A DNA stretch of 33,253 bases from Sphingobacteriia bacterium (GCA_947456855.1 CANGTR010000018.1:1-33253), one strand, 5' to 3'. Positions 17,520 to 27,037 are shown, counted from the stretch's first letter. A program made the numbers and translations. Notes: generated from the sequence alone by a model not told the origin.

Positions 17520-17558
17520 TTTTCATTGATTGTAATAAACCTATAAATCGATTGCCAA

Positions 17559-18980
17559 ATGTCAAATCAACAAACGTATAGTTTTTTTCAAAGCGTTGAG
17601 AAAAGCTTCGACAAAGCATCTAAATTTACCATATGGGAAAAAGGATTGCTTGAACAAATTAAAGCATGTAATAGCATTTATAGCATGCGTTTTCCAGTTA
17701 AAATGGATGATGGTAGAATTGAAGTAATAGAAGCATACCGTGTGCAGCACTCGCAGCATAAATCACCTTGTAAAGGTGGTATCCGTTTTAGTGATGAGGT
17801 AAATCAGGATGAGGTAATGGCGTTGGCATCTTTGATGACCTACAAATGTGCCATCGTTAATGTGCCATTTGGTGGTGGTAAGGGAGGCATAAAAATCAAT
17901 CCCAAAAACTACAGTGTATATGAGTTAGAAAAAATAACCCGCAGATACACCAGTGAATTGGTAAAGAAGAACTTTATAGGACCTGGTATTGATGTTCCCG
18001 CTCCCGATTACGGAACAGGTGAAAGAGAAATGGCTTGGATTGTAGATACCTATGCATCTTTAAAGCCAGGCGAAATTGATGCAGCTGGTTGCGTAACAGG
18101 AAAGCCAATTACACAGGGGGGAGTGAGAGGAAGAAAAGAAGCTACTGGTTTAGGCGTTTTCTTTGGAATTCGTGAAGTTTGTAATATGCCAGAGGTAATG
18201 CAGAAGTTAGGTCTTAGTATTGGTGTAGAGCATAAAACCATAGTGGTACAAGGCTTGGGTAACGTGGGATACCATTGTTCAAAATTCTTCCGTGAACATG
18301 GATCAAAAGTTGTTTGTATTGCTGAATATGAAGGAGCTATTTATAATGAAAATGGTTTGAATGAAGAAGAAGTGTTTCAGCATAGAAAAGCAACTGGTTC
18401 TATCTTAAATTTTCCTGGTGCTACCAATTTGGCAAAAAGCAATGATGCATTAGAATTGGCTTGTGATATTCTAATTCCTGCGGCTTTAGAAAATGTAATC
18501 AATGGATCGAATGCCGATAAAATAAAAGCCAAAATAATTGGAGAAGCTGCAAATGGTCCATTAACGCCAGAGGCCGATGATATAATGTCCGCTAAAGGAA
18601 TTTTGGTAGTGCCAGATATGTATTTAAATGCTGGTGGTGTAACAGTTTCTTATTTTGAGTGGTTAAAAAATTTAAGTCATGTTAGATACGGTAGAATGGA
18701 AAAGCGTTTTACCGAAAACATGAATAGTAATATTCTAGAACAAATTGAAACACTCACAGGTAAAACGGTTTCTCCGGCAGAAAGAAAATCCATTATGCAT
18801 GGTGCCGAAGAAGTTGATTTAGTGCATAGCGGACTTGAAGAAACAATGATTTCAGCTACCAGAGAAATCATGGAAATCTGGCATAAAAATCCTTCAATTC
18901 CTGATATGAGAACTGCCGCTTATGTATGTGCCATTAATAAAGTGGGCGTGTCTTATACAGAGTTAGGCATTTTCCCATAG
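17559..18980 (+). CDS. gdhA: Glu/Leu/Phe/Val dehydrogenase family protein (glutamate dehydrogenase)
   Basis: The enzyme interconverts glutamate and 2-oxoglutarate plus ammonia with NAD(P). The 473 residues include the substrate-binding stretch CKGGIRFSDEVNQDEVMAL, the catalytic-lysine region VPFGGGKGGIKINP, APDYGTGEREMAW and the dinucleotide-binding VQGLGNVGYHCSKFF. The later segments GEAANGPLTPEAD and PDMYLNAGGVTVSYFEW are also typical. Coenzyme preference cannot be told by eye. It starts 39 bases after ccmD and ends at its own terminator, so it may be read from the ccmC promoter. Confidence 0.92.
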   Translation: MSNQQTYSFFQSVEKSFDKASKFTIWEKGLLEQIKACNSIYSMRFPVKMDDGRIEVIEAYRVQHSQHKSPCKGGIRFSDEVNQDEVMALASLMTYKCAIVNVPFGGGKGGIKINPKNYSVYELEKITRRYTSELVKKNFIGPGIDVPAPDYGTGEREMAWIVDTYASLKPGEIDAAGCVTGKPITQGGVRGRKEATGLGVFFGIREVCNMPEVMQKLGLSIGVEHKTIVVQGLGNVGYHCSKFFREHGSKVVCIAEYEGAIYNENGLNEEEVFQHRKATGSILNFPGATNLAKSNDALELACDILIPAALENVINGSNADKIKAKIIGEAANGPLTPEADDIMSAKGILVVPDMYLNAGGVTVSYFEWLKNLSHVRYGRMEKRFTENMNSNILEQIETLTGKTVSPAERKSIMHGAEEVDLVHSGLEETMISATREIMEIWHKNPSIPDMRTAAYVCAINKVGVSYTELGIFP

Positions 18981-19004
18981 GCATTAAACGCTATCAATAA
19001 ATGT

Positions 19005-19036
19005 ATGGCCAATGTGAAAGCATTGGCCATTTTTTT
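19005..19036 (+). terminator. Rho-independent terminator of gdhA
   Basis: ATGGCCAATG (19005-19014) and CATTGGCCAT (19021-19030) form a perfect 10-bp stem with the loop TGAAAG, followed by six T. It lies 24 bases after the gdhA stop. Confidence 0.92.
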
Positions 19037-19054
19037 GGTGCAACTCTTTTTGAA

Positions 19055-19483
19055 TTAATAAATGGGTAGGGATTGTATAGATGCAAACCCCTCATCGTTA
19101 ACAATCATGCCCAATGTTTCTTTGCCATTGGTAATAATCAAATAGGGAACTTGTAAACTGATATTGTAGGTGATTATTTGTTGCACCACCTTTTCATTAA
19201 GAGCTGTATTCATTTCTTTACATTCAACTATTAACCAAGGCTTTGAATCTTTGTAAACTACAATATCGAATCGTTTTCGCATTTCACCAACTTTGATTTC
19301 TTTTTCAATGGCAATGAGCGAAGAAGGATATTTTTTTTCAAGGATTAAGTAATTGATAAAATTTTGTCGAACCCACTCTTCGGGAGTTAATCGGACCCAT
19401 TGCCTTCTGTTTGAATCAAAAATAAATTCCTTTCCCTGTTCTTTTTTAATTTGAGGCTGATATGGTGGGAATTCGATGATCAT
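19055..19483 (-). CDS. Stand-alone HsdR N-terminal-like protein (PD-(D/E)xK nuclease fold)
   Basis: The 142-residue protein resembles the N-terminal domain of type I restriction R subunits (HSDR_N_2). Candidate nuclease residues are E60, D73 in RFDIVVYKD, and E87/K89 in LIVECKEM, followed by a glutamine pair near 101-102. That is the order of a PD-(D/E)xK core. There is no helicase domain and no hsdM or hsdS nearby, so it is not a restriction system as it stands. Orphan copies like this are widespread in Bacteroidota housekeeping contexts, and their role is unknown to me. It converges on gdhA. Confidence 0.82.
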   Translation of the reverse strand: MIIEFPPYQPQIKKEQGKEFIFDSNRRQWVRLTPEEWVRQNFINYLILEKKYPSSLIAIEKEIKVGEMRKRFDIVVYKDSKPWLIVECKEMNTALNEKVVQQIITYNISLQVPYLIITNGKETLGMIVNDEGFASIQSLPIY

Positions 19484-19589
19484 GGTTTGTTATTGTAAAA
19501 ATGCCTACATTTTGTTATATTTACAAGTTAAACTATTGAATGTAGTTAAGCACCCTTTTTATTAGTATTAACTTTTGTAAAATAATTGT

Positions 19590-20360
19590 ATGAAAACCAA
19601 AGAAGAAATAGTAAGCAACTGGTTGCCAAGGTATACAGGGGAAAATCTTGAAAATTTTGGTAAATACATTCTCTTAACCAATTTTAGCAACTATGTATAC
19701 ACATTTGCAAAGTGGAATAAAGTAAAAGTGATAGGCGAAGACAGGCCCATGCAATGTGCAACAGCCAATGGTATTACCATTATCAATTTTGGAATGGGTA
19801 GCCCCGGAGCAGCAACAATTATGGACTTGTTAACTGCCATAGAGCCTGAGGCTGTTTTGTTTCTAGGCAAATGTGGAGGATTAAAAAAGCGCAATAAGTT
19901 GGGAGATTTGATTTTGCCGATTGCAGCTATTAGGGGTGAGGGTACTTCCAATGATTATTTTCCTCCTGAAGTACCTGCAATGCCAGCATTTGCCTTGCAG
20001 AAAGCCATATCTACAACCATTAGAATTAATAAAGTTGATTATTGGACTGGTACCGTTTACACCACCAATAGAAGGGTTTGGGAACATGATGAGGAATTTA
20101 AAGAGTACCTTACTAAAGTTAGGGCCTATGCAATTGATATGGAAACTGCCACCATTTTTACAGTAGGTTTTTTTAATAAAATACCAACTGGTGCTTTGTT
20201 ATTGGTAAGTGATCAGCCAATGGTTCCAGATGGTGTTAAAACCGAAGCCAGCGACAAAAAAGTTACTGCAGAATTTGTAGACAGGCATTTGAAGATAGGT
20301 ATCGATTCCTTAAAACAGTTGATCAATAAAGGGCTAACTGTACGTCACCTAAGATTCTAA
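19590..20360 (+). CDS. amn: AMP nucleosidase (short Bacteroidota type)
   Basis: The enzyme should cleave AMP to adenine and ribose 5-phosphate, a purine salvage and AMP-level control step. The 256 residues make up a PNP/UDP-phosphorylase fold. Signatures include INFGMGSPGAATIMDLL, VLFLGKCGGLKKRNKLGDLI (phosphate and nucleoside binding) and AIDMETATIF (the Glu that binds ribose hydroxyls). It lacks the N-terminal domain of the E. coli enzyme (about 480 residues). Another nucleoside phosphorylase specificity is possible. Its TAA overlaps the ccmB stop (CTAA) tail to tail. Confidence 0.85.
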   Translation: MKTKEEIVSNWLPRYTGENLENFGKYILLTNFSNYVYTFAKWNKVKVIGEDRPMQCATANGITIINFGMGSPGAATIMDLLTAIEPEAVLFLGKCGGLKKRNKLGDLILPIAAIRGEGTSNDYFPPEVPAMPAFALQKAISTTIRINKVDYWTGTVYTTNRRVWEHDEEFKEYLTKVRAYAIDMETATIFTVGFFNKIPTGALLLVSDQPMVPDGVKTEASDKKVTAEFVDRHLKIGIDSLKQLINKGLTVRHLRF

Positions 20361-21016
20361 TCCTTCCAAAGAAAAGGAAATAGAATATAAGCCAAGGCAA
20401 TAATCATTAGGTCTAGTCCTACAAGCATGCCAATCATTTGCCACCAGCCCAATTGAATGGCAGATGAAAAAGCTGCCGAACTGATTTTCATTAATAACAG
20501 TAATTGAGGTACAATGATGGGAAAGCCCATGATTGCCATTAATGCTGCTTGTTGTTGGGCTTTAGCTGCAATAGCTGCTAAAAAAGTAAATACCAAACTC
20601 AAACTCATTCCTCCCAATAAGCTAATCAGTAAGTATTCTCCTATTTTAGCCATCGGATTGCCCAGCAATAAAGTAAAAACCGCCAAACTCAGCAGATTCA
20701 TCAATAACATCAAAATTGCATTGAATAATAATTTAGCAATTACAAAATTGGTGGGGCTTGCAATGGTATAGAAATACAGCATTCTGCCCTTGTTCTCTTG
20801 TAAAAAACTTTTTGCTACAGCATTGATACTTACAAATAATTGCAACACCCAAAATAGTCCATTCCATACTTTTTCTTCGGGTTGCCCCATCGATAAATAC
20901 ACTACAAAAGTGGTGGAAGCGATATAGAGTAAAATGCCATAAAAGCTATACTGCTGCCGAACTTCAAGCAGTAGGTCTTTCTTAATTAATGTAAATATGG
21001 TGGTGCTATTTTTCAT
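20357..21016 (-). CDS. ccmB: Heme exporter protein B (CcmB)
   Basis: CcmB is the membrane subunit of the CcmAB ABC transporter used in cytochrome c maturation. The 219 residues start with a cytoplasmic segment [20 protein letters not shown], then six hydrophobic helices, with [14 protein letters not shown] in the family position. I prefer the ATG at 21014-21016; the GTG two codons upstream also works. It overlaps the end of tdk by 11 bases, so the two are probably translated together. ccmC and ccmD lie 3 kb away on the other strand, and ccmA is not in the window. Confidence 0.88.
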   Translation of the reverse strand: MKNSTTIFTLIKKDLLLEVRQQYSFYGILLYIASTTFVVYLSMGQPEEKVWNGLFWVLQLFVSINAVAKSFLQENKGRMLYFYTIASPTNFVIAKLLFNAILMLLMNLLSLAVFTLLLGNPMAKIGEYLLISLLGGMSLSLVFTFLAAIAAKAQQQAALMAIMGFPIIVPQLLLLMKISSAAFSSAIQLGWWQMIGMLVGLDLMIIALAYILFPFLWKD

Positions 21017-21572
21017 TGGCACATTTTCTACATCTGGGTTCGTAGGTTTCTTTTTCTCCTAAAAGCACTTGCCCCTCCTCAGTGGTTTTGCGAAAAGAGA
21101 TATTGGCAATATTGCCACATTTCATACATATTGCATGGAGCTTTGTAATGTAATCTGCCCTCGCTAAAAGGTTGGGCATTTGGCCGAATGGGTTGCCTAA
21201 ATAATCCATATCAAGGCCAGCTACTATAACCCTTATGCCCTTTAAAGCCAATTGCTCACATACATTGCCGATTTCTGCATCAAAGAATTGGGCTTCATCA
21301 ATTCCAACAACATCTACATCCTGGGCCATTAATAAAATGGTCTGAGAATTATCAATGGGGGTAGAATGGATGGCATTGGCATCATGACTTACCACCTTGT
21401 TTTCATCATACCTAACATCAATGGCTGGTTTAAATATTTCAACTCTAAGGTTGGCTATCTTGGCTCGCTTCAAACGGCGGATCAGTTCTTCTGTTTTTCC
21501 GCTAAACATGCTGCCGCATATAACTTCAATCCAGCCCCTTCTTTCGCCCCACGAATTTGGTTCTATAAACAT
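21006..21572 (-). CDS. tdk: Thymidine kinase
   Basis: Tdk phosphorylates thymidine to dTMP in the salvage route. The 188-residue type II enzyme has the P-loop region [21 protein letters not shown] and [11 protein letters not shown], which holds the Mg-binding Asp. The lasso region carries the zinc-binding pairs CMKC and CRKC. The start at ATG 21570-21572 is preferred over an in-frame TTG two codons earlier. A near-consensus -7 box (TTATTTTG) sits 3 bases before this ATG, so the message could be almost leaderless. ccmB follows with an 11-base overlap. Confidence 0.95.
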   Translation of the reverse strand: MFIEPNSWGERRGWIEVICGSMFSGKTEELIRRLKRAKIANLRVEIFKPAIDVRYDENKVVSHDANAIHSTPIDNSQTILLMAQDVDVVGIDEAQFFDAEIGNVCEQLALKGIRVIVAGLDMDYLGNPFGQMPNLLARADYITKLHAICMKCGNIANISFRKTTEEGQVLLGEKETYEPRCRKCANEK

Positions 21573-21602
21573 GAACAAAATAAATTAATCAATTAATCGT
21601 TT

Positions 21603-21623
21603 CTGTATAACAACCGCATACAG
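21603..21623. promoter_or_regulatory. Inverted repeat in the tdk / unknown-gene spacer
   Basis: CTGTAT and ATACAG are separated by 9 bases in the 75-base divergent spacer. The size and placement fit an operator or a minor hairpin. No regulator can be named. Confidence 0.25.
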
Positions 21624-21647
21624 TTACCCCCAAAAGTATTGCTTCCA

Positions 21648-22268
21648 ATGGAAAGAGTTGGTACTTTAATCAATAAATTAAAAGAACAGTTTGATCAGCA
21701 AGCTGATCCAGATAAATTGGCAATCACCGCCCAATTGATTTTGGCTGAGCTACAGTTCAACAATATGGGCCAAACAGTTAGAGGAAATGTATCGGTTGTA
21801 TTGCCTGGATCTAGTGCTAAAGCAAATGCCGACTTGCCAATCAAAGCTCTTTTTGAAGAAAAAAGCAATAATTTGCCCGGCTGGAATACCGAAATGCCAG
21901 CTGAAATCCCAACCCTTTCTTTTCAACCTTATCCTGCCCAACCAATAAAAAAGGAATTGGCTCCGATTAGTGAAATCAATGATCAATTAAAGGAAGAAAG
22001 GGTAGAAGTAGCGGCTAAATTAGACGAAACGCCTATTCGCGATTTAAGAAAAGCAATCAGTATTAATGATAAATACCTTTTTACAAATGTTTTGTTTAGA
22101 GGGGACGAGAGCATGTATGAGCGGAGCATCAAAACGATCAATAATTTCAGCATCTATCCAGAAGCCCAATATTGGATTCAAAGAGAATTAAAAGTAAAAT
22201 TAGGTTGGGAAGACTCCAATGAAACGGTTAAGCTATTTGATCAATTGGTTAAGAGGCGTTTCTCCTGA
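21648..22268 (+). CDS. Conserved Bacteroidota protein of unknown function
   Basis: The 206-residue protein is not assigned to a function. The N-terminal part (about 1-75) looks helical and amphipathic (LINKLKEQFDQQADPDKLA). The middle (about 60-125) is Pro/Glu-rich and probably flexible. The C-terminal 80 residues (IRDLRKAISINDKYLFTNVL through the terminal LVKRRFS) look like a compact conserved domain, which I recall from many Bacteroidota genomes beside tdk or waaA. There is no signal peptide or membrane helix. The ATG at 21648 is preferred to the in-frame TTG at 21639. It ends inside waaA, with a 28-base convergent overlap. Confidence 0.75.
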   Translation: MERVGTLINKLKEQFDQQADPDKLAITAQLILAELQFNNMGQTVRGNVSVVLPGSSAKANADLPIKALFEEKSNNLPGWNTEMPAEIPTLSFQPYPAQPIKKELAPISEINDQLKEERVEVAAKLDETPIRDLRKAISINDKYLFTNVLFRGDESMYERSIKTINNFSIYPEAQYWIQRELKVKLGWEDSNETVKLFDQLVKRRFS

Positions 22269-23506
22269 ATAACCAACATGATTTTTTTTGTAGCACCTGA
22301 TTTGGCATAAACATAGTCTTTTGCATTGGCGCCAACTCTTTTTCTAATTTGCTCATCACTCATTAGTTCATTTAAAACTTGTTCTAATTCAATCAAATCT
22401 GCAACGGCAAATGCACCTTCTTTTTCTACCAATTGAACTGCTTCTAAGTACTTGTTATAAGTAGCGCCAAATAGAATCGGAACACCATAAACTGCGGCTT
22501 CTAAAGTGTTATGCACTCCTTCTTCTATAAAGCCACCTCCTATAAAAGCAATGGTTGCATATCGGTACAAGGAACTCAGCATCCCCATATTATCAATCAC
22601 CAATGTTTGATAATTGGTGATTTGCAAATTATTGGCAATAGCTGCTTGGTATTTGGAGTATGCAATAGCATTTGGGTAAAATTGCAAACATTCTTCAATC
22701 CTTTCTTGCTCAATATCATGCGGTGCAATGATAAACTGAATAGATGGGTTGGCTATTGCATAATGATGTAAGCATTTATCATCTTCGCCCCAAGTACTTC
22801 CTGCAATAATGGTGTTTTGATTATTGCAAAACCGAACAATTGTATCGTTGATGGTATGCGCATTTGCAATGCTAATTACACGATCAAATCTAGTATCCCC
22901 AGATACATGAATGTTTTGATTAAATCCGATTGATGATAACAATTCTTTTGATGTATCATCTTGAAGAAAGATATGGTTAAAAAACTGCAACATGTTTCTG
23001 TAAAATTGACCATACCACTTAAAGAACAACTGGTCTTTTCTGAAAATAGCAGAAACCAAAAGCGTAGGAATGCCTTTTTGATGCAATTGTTTTAAATAAT
23101 AATACCAAAACTCATACTTGATAAATAGGGCCATTTTAGGATTAACCAGTTCAATGAATTCCTTTGCATTTTTTGGGCTATCCATGGGTAGGTAACAAAC
23201 ATAATCGGCAACTGGATGATTTTTTATTATTTCATATCCTGAAGGAGAGAAAAAACTAACCACAAAAAAATGATTGGGATAGATTGACTTTAATGCTTCA
23301 AATAGTGGTAAGCCTTGTTCAAATTCACCCAAAGAAGAACAGTGCATCCAAATAGCCGGTTTGGTTTGTTCTTCTAAAATTAGTTTCAACTGCTTCTTCC
23401 AATTTTTTCTACCATTGACCCATAATTGCGCCTTTTTGTTGAAAGGGGCAATACATCTAGCTGCAAATGGGTAAAGCAGCAAAAATAAATGATACAATGG
23501 CTTCAT
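22241..23506 (-). CDS. waaA: 3-deoxy-D-manno-octulosonic acid (Kdo) transferase
   Basis: WaaA adds Kdo from CMP-Kdo to lipid IVA at the inner face of the cytoplasmic membrane, starting the LPS core. The 421 residues begin with a membrane-anchoring helix (LYHLFLLLYPFAARCIAPFN). IWMHCSSLGEFEQGLPL follows with the catalytic-type Glu, then the segments VVSFFSPSGYE, YLPMDSPKNAKEF and KYEFWYYYLK. The C-terminal GT-B half has IAGSTWGEDD and FIGGGFIEEGVHNTLEAAVYG. The ATG at 23504-23506 is chosen over an upstream TTG that lies in the -7 element. The gene is read away from the sugar operon. Confidence 0.95.
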   Translation of the reverse strand: MKPLYHLFLLLYPFAARCIAPFNKKAQLWVNGRKNWKKQLKLILEEQTKPAIWMHCSSLGEFEQGLPLFEALKSIYPNHFFVVSFFSPSGYEIIKNHPVADYVCYLPMDSPKNAKEFIELVNPKMALFIKYEFWYYYLKQLHQKGIPTLLVSAIFRKDQLFFKWYGQFYRNMLQFFNHIFLQDDTSKELLSSIGFNQNIHVSGDTRFDRVISIANAHTINDTIVRFCNNQNTIIAGSTWGEDDKCLHHYAIANPSIQFIIAPHDIEQERIEECLQFYPNAIAYSKYQAAIANNLQITNYQTLVIDNMGMLSSLYRYATIAFIGGGFIEEGVHNTLEAAVYGVPILFGATYNKYLEAVQLVEKEGAFAVADLIELEQVLNELMSDEQIRKRVGANAKDYVYAKSGATKKIMLVIQEKRLLTN

Positions 23507-23512
23507 GCAATA

Positions 23513-23520
23513 CAAAGGTA
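23513..23520 (-). promoter_or_regulatory. waaA promoter -7 element (TACCTTTG), near-leaderless
   Basis: TACCTTTG on the minus strand matches the -7 consensus exactly, and its last base is only 6 bases before the waaA ATG. Transcription would begin at or within a few bases of the start codon. No clear -33 TTG is visible. Confidence 0.5.
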
Positions 23521-23559
23521 TGGGTAGAAAGCGCTTATTTAAGGCGAATCTACAAATTC

Positions 23560-23587
23560 TTGATCTACTGTTTTTGTGCTAATTTCG
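23560..23587 (+). promoter_or_regulatory. Promoter of the nucleotide-sugar operon
   Basis: TTG (23560-23562), a 17-base spacer and TAATTTCG (23580-23587) give a Bacteroidota-type promoter with one mismatch in the -7 box, 20 bases before the ATG of the aminotransferase gene. Confidence 0.45.
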
Positions 23588-23607
23588 CAAGCTTAAAGTA
23601 GATTTCT

Positions 23608-24738
23608 ATGCGACCTATTCAAATGGTTGATACCAAAACCCAATACCTTCACATTAAAGCAGATGTAGATAAAGCCATTCACGATGTATTGGATACTGCA
23701 GCATATATCAATGGCAAACCAGTTCAAGATTTTGCTGCGGGACTTTGCAACTATTTAAATGTAAAGCATACTATCCCTTGTGCCAATGGAACGGATGCTT
23801 TACAAATTGCTATGATGGCTTTAGGGCTTGAGCCAGGTGATGAAGTAATTACCCCATCTTTTACCTATATCGCAACAACAGAAGTAGTGGCATTGTTAAA
23901 ATTGACTCCTGTTTTTGTAGAAGTAGATCCTACAACTTTTTGTATTGATCCAGAATCGGTAAGAAAGGCAATTACTCCAAAAACAAAAGCCATTGTGCCG
24001 GTACATTTATATGGTCATGCAGCTCCTATGGAGGAGATCATGAAAATTGCCAATGAATTCAACCTTTTTGTAATTGAAGACAATGCCCAGGCAATTGGAT
24101 GTGATTATAGTTTTTCTGATGGAACCGTTAAAAAAACAGGAACGATCGGAACAATTGGCGCAACCTCTTTTTACCCTTCTAAAAATTTGGGTGCTTATGG
24201 AGATGGGGGTGCTATTTTTACCAACGATGATTCATTGGCAGCTAAAATGAAAATGATTGCCAATCATGGTCAACAGAAAAGATATTATCATGAAGTGGTG
24301 GGTTGTAATTCTAGATTGGATTCTATTCAGGCCGCAATATTAAATATAAAACTTGCGCACCTAGACAAGTATAATCAAGCTCGTCAATCTGTTGCTGCAT
24401 TTTACAATAATGCATTTGCCAATCATTCAAAAATCATAACACCATTTATTGCACCATACAGTTCGCATGTTTACCATCAGTATACATTGCAAATTAAAAA
24501 TGCAGATAGAAATGCATTGAGCGAATACCTTGCTCAACATAAAATTCCTTCAATGATTTACTATCCGGTGCCAGGGCATAAGCAGGAGATGTTTGCATCA
24601 TTTGGATTGCCTCAAATTCATTTGGCTGTTACCGATGAACTAACCGATTGTGTAATTTCATTACCAGTGCATACGGAAATGGAAGTTGAACAATTGCAGT
24701 ATATTACTAAACACGTATTAAATTTCATCAATCAATAA
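23608..24738 (+). CDS. DegT/DnrJ/EryC1/StrS-family sugar aminotransferase
   Basis: A PLP-dependent enzyme that aminates a nucleotide-linked keto-sugar for surface glycan synthesis. The 376 residues carry the family hallmarks ANGTDALQIAM, GDEVITPSFTYIATTEV, VPVHLYGHAAPM and IEDNAQAIG. The PLP-binding K192 lies in SFYPSKNLGAYGDGGAI. Substrate is unknown; WecE-, FdtB- and QdtB-like enzymes all share these features. It is the first gene of a four-gene unit, with 3 bases to the next start. Confidence 0.93.
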   Translation: MRPIQMVDTKTQYLHIKADVDKAIHDVLDTAAYINGKPVQDFAAGLCNYLNVKHTIPCANGTDALQIAMMALGLEPGDEVITPSFTYIATTEVVALLKLTPVFVEVDPTTFCIDPESVRKAITPKTKAIVPVHLYGHAAPMEEIMKIANEFNLFVIEDNAQAIGCDYSFSDGTVKKTGTIGTIGATSFYPSKNLGAYGDGGAIFTNDDSLAAKMKMIANHGQQKRYYHEVVGCNSRLDSIQAAILNIKLAHLDKYNQARQSVAAFYNNAFANHSKIITPFIAPYSSHVYHQYTLQIKNADRNALSEYLAQHKIPSMIYYPVPGHKQEMFASFGLPQIHLAVTDELTDCVISLPVHTEMEVEQLQYITKHVLNFINQ

Positions 24739-24741
24739 ACA

Positions 24742-26043
24742 ATGAAAATTGCAGTAGTAGGTACAGGATATGTTGGATTGGTAACAGGTACTTGTTTTTC
24801 TGAAACAGGAAATAAAGTTACTTGTATTGATATCGATCAAAACAAGGTAAATAAATTATCAAATGGCGAAATCACCATTTATGAGCCAGGCTTAGAAAAA
24901 ATATTTCTTCGCAATTTAAAAGAAGGCAGACTGGTATTTACAACCAATTTAGCAGAAGGTGTAAAAGATGCAGAGATTGTTTTCTTGGCATTGCCAACTC
25001 CTCCAGGAGAAGGTGGAGCTGCAGATTTAAAATATATTTTAGGAGTGGCCAATGAACTGGGAAAAATATTAACTGGCTATAAAGTTATTGTAGATAAAAG
25101 CACCGTGCCAGTAGGTACGGCTCAAAAAGTGCAGGCTGCCATTGCTGCCAATTATAAAGGTGAATTTGATGTAGTGAGTAATCCTGAGTTTTTGCGTGAA
25201 GGAGTTGCAGTAGACGATTTTATGAAGCCGGATAGGGTTGTAGTAGGAACAGTTTCTGAGAGAGCAAAAAAATGCATGTCCGATTTATATGCTCCCTTTG
25301 TTCGACAGGGAAATCCAGTCATTTTTATGGATGAAAAATCGGCAGAATTAACCAAGTATGCTGCCAATTCTTTTTTAGCTGCAAAAATTTCATTCATGAA
25401 TGAAATTGCGCAATTATGTGAGCGAGTAGGAGCAGATGTAGATATGGTAAGAAGGGGTATCGGAAGTGATGATAGAATTGGAAAACGTTTTCTTTTTCCG
25501 GGTATAGGTTATGGAGGAAGTTGTTTTCCTAAAGATGTTCAGGCCTTGATCATGTCGTCTGATGAAGTGAATTATGATTTTAAAATATTAAAAGCAGTTG
25601 AGGCGGTTAATGAAAAACAAAAGCTTCATTTGTTGCCAAAGATTGAACAATATTTTAATGGAGATCTAAAAGGCAAGCATTTTGCTTTGTGGGGACTGGC
25701 TTTTAAACCCAACACCGATGATATCAGAGAAGCCCCGGCTTTGTATTTAATAGATGCATTAACTGCTGCAGGAGCTACTATTGCTGCATTTGATCCAGAA
25801 GCCATGCCCAATGTGAAAGCTACAATCGGTGATAAAATAAAGTACGCAAGTAGTCAATATGAAGCGCTAGCAGGAGCAGACGCCTTGGTAATTGCAACAG
25901 AATGGAGTGAGTTTAGAACGCCAGATTTTGAAAGAATAGGAGCTAACTTAAAGCATAAAGCCATTTTTGATGGACGTAATTTGTTTGAAGTAAAATCCGT
26001 TAAAGAAATGGGCTACCATTACGAAAGTGTTGGCAGACCTTAA
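24742..26043 (+). CDS. ugd: UDP-glucose 6-dehydrogenase
   Basis: Ugd oxidises UDP-glucose to UDP-glucuronate with two NAD+. The 433 residues start [16 protein letters not shown], the NAD-binding loop. [15 protein letters not shown] follows, and the catalytic C261 lies in [12 protein letters not shown]. The C-terminal UDP-binding domain includes [16 protein letters not shown]. Its product is the substrate of the next gene, so the pair converts UDP-glucose to UDP-xylose. It sits 3 bases after the aminotransferase gene. Confidence 0.97.
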   Translation: MKIAVVGTGYVGLVTGTCFSETGNKVTCIDIDQNKVNKLSNGEITIYEPGLEKIFLRNLKEGRLVFTTNLAEGVKDAEIVFLALPTPPGEGGAADLKYILGVANELGKILTGYKVIVDKSTVPVGTAQKVQAAIAANYKGEFDVVSNPEFLREGVAVDDFMKPDRVVVGTVSERAKKCMSDLYAPFVRQGNPVIFMDEKSAELTKYAANSFLAAKISFMNEIAQLCERVGADVDMVRRGIGSDDRIGKRFLFPGIGYGGSCFPKDVQALIMSSDEVNYDFKILKAVEAVNEKQKLHLLPKIEQYFNGDLKGKHFALWGLAFKPNTDDIREAPALYLIDALTAAGATIAAFDPEAMPNVKATIGDKIKYASSQYEALAGADALVIATEWSEFRTPDFERIGANLKHKAIFDGRNLFEVKSVKEMGYHYESVGRP

Positions 26044-26053
26044 AATTAAAAAT

Positions 26054-27037
26054 ATGTCTCAAAAGCGTATACTCATTACCGGTGCTGCCGGATTCTTAGG
26101 TTCTCATTTATGTGATCGTTTCATCAACGAAGGATATCATGTAATTGCAATGGACAATCTCATCACTGGTGATTTAAGAAATATCGAACATTTGTTTAAG
26201 CTCCCCAATTTTGAATTTTATCATCACGATGTTTCAAAATTCATACATGTGCCTGGTGAGTTGGATTATATTTTACATTTTGCATCGCCAGCTAGCCCAA
26301 TCGATTATTTAAAGATTCCTATTCAAACTTTAAAAGTTGGTGCTTTGGGTACTCATAATTGTTTGGGATTGGCAAAGGCCAAAAATGCAAGAATGTTGGT
26401 TGCTTCTACCAGTGAAGTGTATGGAGATCCTATGGTGCATCCACAAACGGAGGAATATTGGGGTAATGTAAATCCTGTTGGTCCAAGAGGTGTATATGAT
26501 GAAGCAAAAAGATTCATGGAATCAATTACCAGGGCATATTATACATTTCATGGTGTTGAAACCAGAATCATTCGAATCTTCAATACTTATGGCCCTAGAA
26601 TGCGATTGAATGACGGTAGAGCACTGCCTGCTTTTATTGGACAGGCATTAAGAGGAGAAGACCTTACTGTATTTGGTGATGGTAGTCAAACAAGGAGTTT
26701 TTGCTATGTAGATGATTTGGTGGAAGGCATTTATCGTTTACTAATGAGTGATTATTCCATGCCAGTTAATATTGGTAACCCTAATGAAATTACATTAAAA
26801 GATTTTGCTGAAGAAGTGTTGAAATTAACTGGCTCTTCCGTGAAAATAATTTACAAACCTTTACCTGTAGATGATCCAAAACAAAGAAAACCGGATATTA
26901 CCAAGGCCAAGGAATTGTTGGGATGGGAGCCAAAAGTAGATCGTGCAGAAGGGCTCAAAAAGACTTACGATTATTTTAAGTCTTTGCCTCATGAAGAATG
27001 GTCCAAGCAACCAAAAGAGTTTAGTTCGGGAAAATAA
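26054..27037 (+). CDS. uxs: UDP-glucuronate decarboxylase (SDR family, UXS type)
   Basis: UXS converts UDP-glucuronate to UDP-xylose. The 327-residue extended SDR has the Rossmann motif [16 protein letters not shown], the STSEVYGDP segment and catalytic Tyr/Lys in YDEAKRFME. It also has [15 protein letters not shown] and the UXS-like [16 protein letters not shown]. It follows ugd, which makes its substrate, and this supports the UXS assignment over dTDP-glucose dehydratase. The ATG at 26054 is chosen; an upstream in-frame GTG at 26027 would add nine residues inside the ugd end that do not fit the family start. Confidence 0.93.
   Translation: MSQKRILITGAAGFLGSHLCDRFINEGYHVIAMDNLITGDLRNIEHLFKLPNFEFYHHDVSKFIHVPGELDYILHFASPASPIDYLKIPIQTLKVGALGTHNCLGLAKAKNARMLVASTSEVYGDPMVHPQTEEYWGNVNPVGPRGVYDEAKRFMESITRAYYTFHGVETRIIRIFNTYGPRMRLNDGRALPAFIGQALRGEDLTVFGDGSQTRSFCYVDDLVEGIYRLLMSDYSMPVNIGNPNEITLKDFAEEVLKLTGSSVKIIYKPLPVDDPKQRKPDITKAKELLGWEPKVDRAEGLKKTYDYFKSLPHEEWSKQPKEFSSGK

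Noticed and set aside
19055-19483. Type I restriction-modification system
   Set aside because: Only an HsdR N-terminal-like domain is present; no motor domain and no hsdM or hsdS occur nearby.
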